Of a stretch of 6,095 nt of DNA, positions 4,392 through 6,095 are shown piece after piece. The position numbers were made by a program, and so were the translations under genes. Source of the DNA: Betaproteobacteria bacterium (lineage in GTDB: Bacteria > Pseudomonadota > Gammaproteobacteria > Burkholderiales > UBA9220); contig JAGUYQ010000071.1 of assembly GCA_020061285.1 (NCBI GenBank), forward strand, positions 1 through 6,095, read 5' to 3'. Below the pieces are notes generated by a model, which had not been told where the DNA came from, made no database searches, and was given only the letters and a program-made list of their open reading frames with translations. Position 1 is the first letter of the stretch; each line of letters starts with the position of its first letter.

Positions 4392-5639
4392 TTAGGCCGC
4401 GCCCTCGTAGACGATTTTCCAGGCGCCGTTTTCCTGTTTCCAGTACTGGCGCTTGCGCATGACGTTGTTGAGGTTGTTGCTGCGGTAATCCTGGTCGAAG
4501 GTTACCACGGCCATGGGCTCCTTGCCAGGGTAGCGGAACAGGCTGACGCGGTTGAGCTTGACCTCGATCCAGGTCTTGCCGGCGTTCACCTGGCGCTTCT
4601 GCTGGCCCCAGGCGGCGAGGCTCTGGCCGTCGTCGTCGGAGAAGTCGCTGCCGTAGTAGCGCAGGTACTTGTCGGTATCGCGGCTTTCCCACGCCTTACG
4701 CCAGTTCTCCACCTGGGTATAGAGTTCGTTCCGCTCCTTGTGCAGGGTGGCGGTGTCCACCCATTCCACGCTGTCGCTGATCACCACCGGCGTCAGGCCC
4801 GTCTGGATGGACTTGCTGATGGAGAGGATGTCCGGGTTGGTGAGCACCACGCAGCCGTCGGAGGCGCGGGGGGGGCGGCTGTAGGTGTCGGTGGGCGTGC
4901 CGTGGAGCCAGATGCCGTGGCCGTCCCGGCCCAGGCGTTTGTCCCATTCGTTGGGATAGCTGATGGGGAAGGCGATGGGGCCGTAGAAATCGGTGAGCTT
5001 TTCCTTCGGCAGGCTGCTGGTGACGAAGTACACCCCCATGGGGCTCAGCTTGTCCCCTTCCTTGTTCTTGCCGACGCCGTTCTTGCCGAGGGTGATGTAG
5101 TAGTCGGCCACGTAGCGGGGCATGCCGTTGACGTTCTGGTACAGGTAGAGGCGGGCGCGGCTGGCGTCCACCACCACGGCGTAGTTCTGCTCCGGCAGCA
5201 TTTGCAGCAGGTAGGCGGGCACTTGGTTGGCCTGGGGTTTTTCCTGGTAGCGCTTGAGGCGGGCCAGGGCTTCCTGGCGGAAATCGTCGGCCTGGGAGGA
5301 TTCGCTGCCGCCGAAGGAGGTCAGGGGGCGGACCTTGGACAGCAGCAGGTCGCCCTTGATCAGTTGGGCGAGGCGGAAATTGGGCTTGATCTCCAGCAGG
5401 TAGTCGATGACGTCCAGGGCGGCGTCCAGGCGGTCCTGGCGGATTTCGTCGAGGGCTTTGACCACCAGGGCTTCGGGGTCGCGGGTATCGAAGGCGGGAA
5501 TCGCCCGGCCGTGGGGGGCAGAGGGGCGACTGCCCATGGCGCCGGCCGGTGGAGGCGTGACGGCGGGTTGCAGCAGCAGTAGCAGGGCGCAGACGGCGAG
5601 CTTGGCCTTGCCCTTCATTAACGATTGAAAGCGACGCAT
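4392..5639 (-). CDS. Secreted L,D-transpeptidase (YkuD domain) with C-terminal NTF2-like domain
   Basis: The product has 415 residues from the ATG at 5639; a GTG at 5648 or an ATG at 5618 is also possible, and none has a clear ribosome-binding site. Residues 1-34 are a signal peptide (basic MRRFQSLMKGK, then LAVCALLLLLQ, ending AGA), so it acts in the periplasm. Residues 52-135 are helical and TPR-like (DEIRQDRLDAALDVIDYLLE). The YkuD domain (about 153-287) begins NYAVVVDASRARLYLYQ and contains SPMGVYFVT and the active site HGTPTDTY (His246) ... ASDGCVVLTN (Cys263). This enzyme class forms 3-3 or lipoprotein crosslinks on peptidoglycan, and some YafK-like relatives hydrolyse them. The motif has Asp where most have His (SHGC), and Val-Val in place of the following Arg. 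Residues 300-412 are an NTF2-like domain of the Cds6 type, resembling the end of the upstream gene's product. It lies between that gene and ppiA. Confidence 0.9.
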   Translation of the reverse strand: MRRFQSLMKGKAKLAVCALLLLLQPAVTPPPAGAMGSRPSAPHGRAIPAFDTRDPEALVVKALDEIRQDRLDAALDVIDYLLEIKPNFRLAQLIKGDLLLSKVRPLTSFGGSESSQADDFRQEALARLKRYQEKPQANQVPAYLLQMLPEQNYAVVVDASRARLYLYQNVNGMPRYVADYYITLGKNGVGKNKEGDKLSPMGVYFVTSSLPKEKLTDFYGPIAFPISYPNEWDKRLGRDGHGIWLHGTPTDTYSRPPRASDGCVVLTNPDILSISKSIQTGLTPVVISDSVEWVDTATLHKERNELYTQVENWRKAWESRDTDKYLRYYGSDFSDDDGQSLAAWGQQKRQVNAGKTWIEVKLNRVSLFRYPGKEPMAVVTFDQDYRSNNLNNVMRKRQYWKQENGAWKIVYEGAA

Positions 5640-5662
5640 CTTGGGCACATAAGGTACGGATT

Positions 5663-5690
5663 TTTCACTCGGAAATCAAGTGAAATCAAG
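5663..5690. promoter_or_regulatory. Inverted and phased direct repeats ahead of the L,D-transpeptidase gene
   Basis: In the 56-base gap between the upstream gene's stop and the transpeptidase start lie an inverted repeat, TTTCACT (5663-5669) and AGTGAAA (5679-5685), and a direct repeat, GAAATCAAG at 5672-5680 and again at 5682-5690, with a 10-base period, one helical turn. No T-run follows, so it is not an ordinary terminator. A weak promoter can be drawn on the minus strand: TTGATT, 17 bases, TACCTT. This may be a regulator-binding site controlling the transpeptidase separately from its upstream neighbour. Confidence 0.35.
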
Positions 5691-5695
5691 CTCGC

Positions 5696-6095
5696 CTAGC
5701 GGCCGATGCGCTCTTCCTCGATCATCCAGCGCTTGCCCGCCTTCACCATTTCCAGTGTCTTGGTGGTGGTATTGACCAGGCGGCCCGATTCGTAGCCCTG
5801 GCGGAAGGTGACGCTGGCGTGGGCGCCGTCCTTGTCCAGGCGCACCTTGGGGGAGGTGATGGTGACCTTGATGGTCTTCGGCGCGGAGACGCGGTCGCGG
5901 CGGGTTTTTTCCCAGGAGGCGCGGCTGTCGCCCTTGGGGGGGCGGAAGTCGCGGGCGTAGTGGCCGAGGTAGGCGGCCACGTTCTGGCTCGACCAGGCCT
6001 GGGCCCAACTGTGGACGGCGGCGATGACGGCTTCCGATTCGTCCGCCTGGGGCTTGGCGGCGGGTTTCTCGGCCGGTTTTTCCACCGGCGGCTCG
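5696..6095 (-). CDS. Protein with C-terminal Cds6-type NTF2-like domain, N-terminus outside the window
   Basis: The frame is open to the right edge, so the true start lies outside. A GTG at 6085 is probably internal because Pro/Glu codons continue upstream of it. The visible part starts with a Pro/Lys/Ala-rich linker (EPP, then EKPAEKPAAKPQADESE) and then has an NTF2-like domain: VHSWAQAWSSQNVAAYLGHY, ARDFRPP, SWEKTRRDRVSAPKTIKVT, HASVTFRQGYESG, and a final WMIEEERIGR. The same skeleton occurs at the end of the adjacent L,D-transpeptidase (VENWRKAWESRDTDKYLRYY and VTFDQDYRSN). The linker implies a larger modular protein, perhaps with TPR or another envelope domain upstream, but nothing in the window shows this. 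It is 56 bases from the transpeptidase gene on the same strand and is probably functionally linked with it. Confidence 0.75.
   Translation of the reverse strand, partial: EPPVEKPAEKPAAKPQADESEAVIAAVHSWAQAWSSQNVAAYLGHYARDFRPPKGDSRASWEKTRRDRVSAPKTIKVTITSPKVRLDKDGAHASVTFRQGYESGRLVNTTTKTLEMVKAGKRWMIEEERIGR

Noticed and set aside
3957..5582. Very long plus-strand open frame (541 codons) opposite the cyclophilin and L,D-transpeptidase genes
   Set aside because: It is a GC-rich antisense shadow: the product is a Val/Gly/Ala/His-rich string with no domain, and the opposite strand holds clear enzymes with catalytic motifs.

Overview
The window reads as chromosomal DNA of a GC-rich proteobacterium, most likely a betaproteobacterium. 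This rests on the general look of the proteins and of the short palindromic repeats, so it is an inference. Most of the window is GC-rich (a sampled 60-base line at 4801 has 37 G/C). The stretch from about 910 to 2800 is clearly AT-rich (a sampled line at 2041 has 17 G/C of 60) and looks acquired.

Left part (1-905), all genes on the minus strand. The first 45 codons of an exported alpha/beta-hydrolase-like protein run off the left edge. Next to it is a HigBA/RelE-type toxin-antitoxin pair. The XRE antitoxin is intact, but the toxin reading frame is broken by one missing base in a C5/G5 tract. The pair has a 17-bp palindrome inside its apparent promoter and is flanked by two related, oppositely oriented REP-like palindromes.

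Middle part (905-3160). An AT-rich island carries one 561-residue P-loop ATPase resembling the Sll1717-type/STAND-like ATPases, a plausible orphan of a defence or other accessory module. Behind its start lies an insertion-sequence scar. The left end and first ~28 codons of an IS110-family transposase gene (plus strand) are fused head-on to the first 41 codons of an IS3-family OrfA (minus strand). Both elements are decayed.

Right part (3165-6095), minus strand, probably one operon read from right to left. It contains the C-terminal part of a protein ending in an NTF2-like (Cds6-type) domain, then a secreted L,D-transpeptidase (YkuD fold) ending in a recognisably related NTF2-like domain, then an exported cyclophilin (PpiA-like), then a cytoplasmic cyclophilin (PpiB). 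The two cyclophilin genes overlap by 8 bases. The set closes with a strong intrinsic terminator at 3165-3190. Together the genes suggest a cell-envelope maturation cluster: peptidoglycan or envelope-protein remodelling by the transpeptidase, and proline isomerisation in the periplasm and cytoplasm.

I see no rRNA, tRNA, CRISPR array or replication origin. The most interesting items are the two-IS junction beside the orphan ATPase, the frameshifted toxin with an intact antitoxin, and the shared Cds6-like domain in neighbouring envelope genes.
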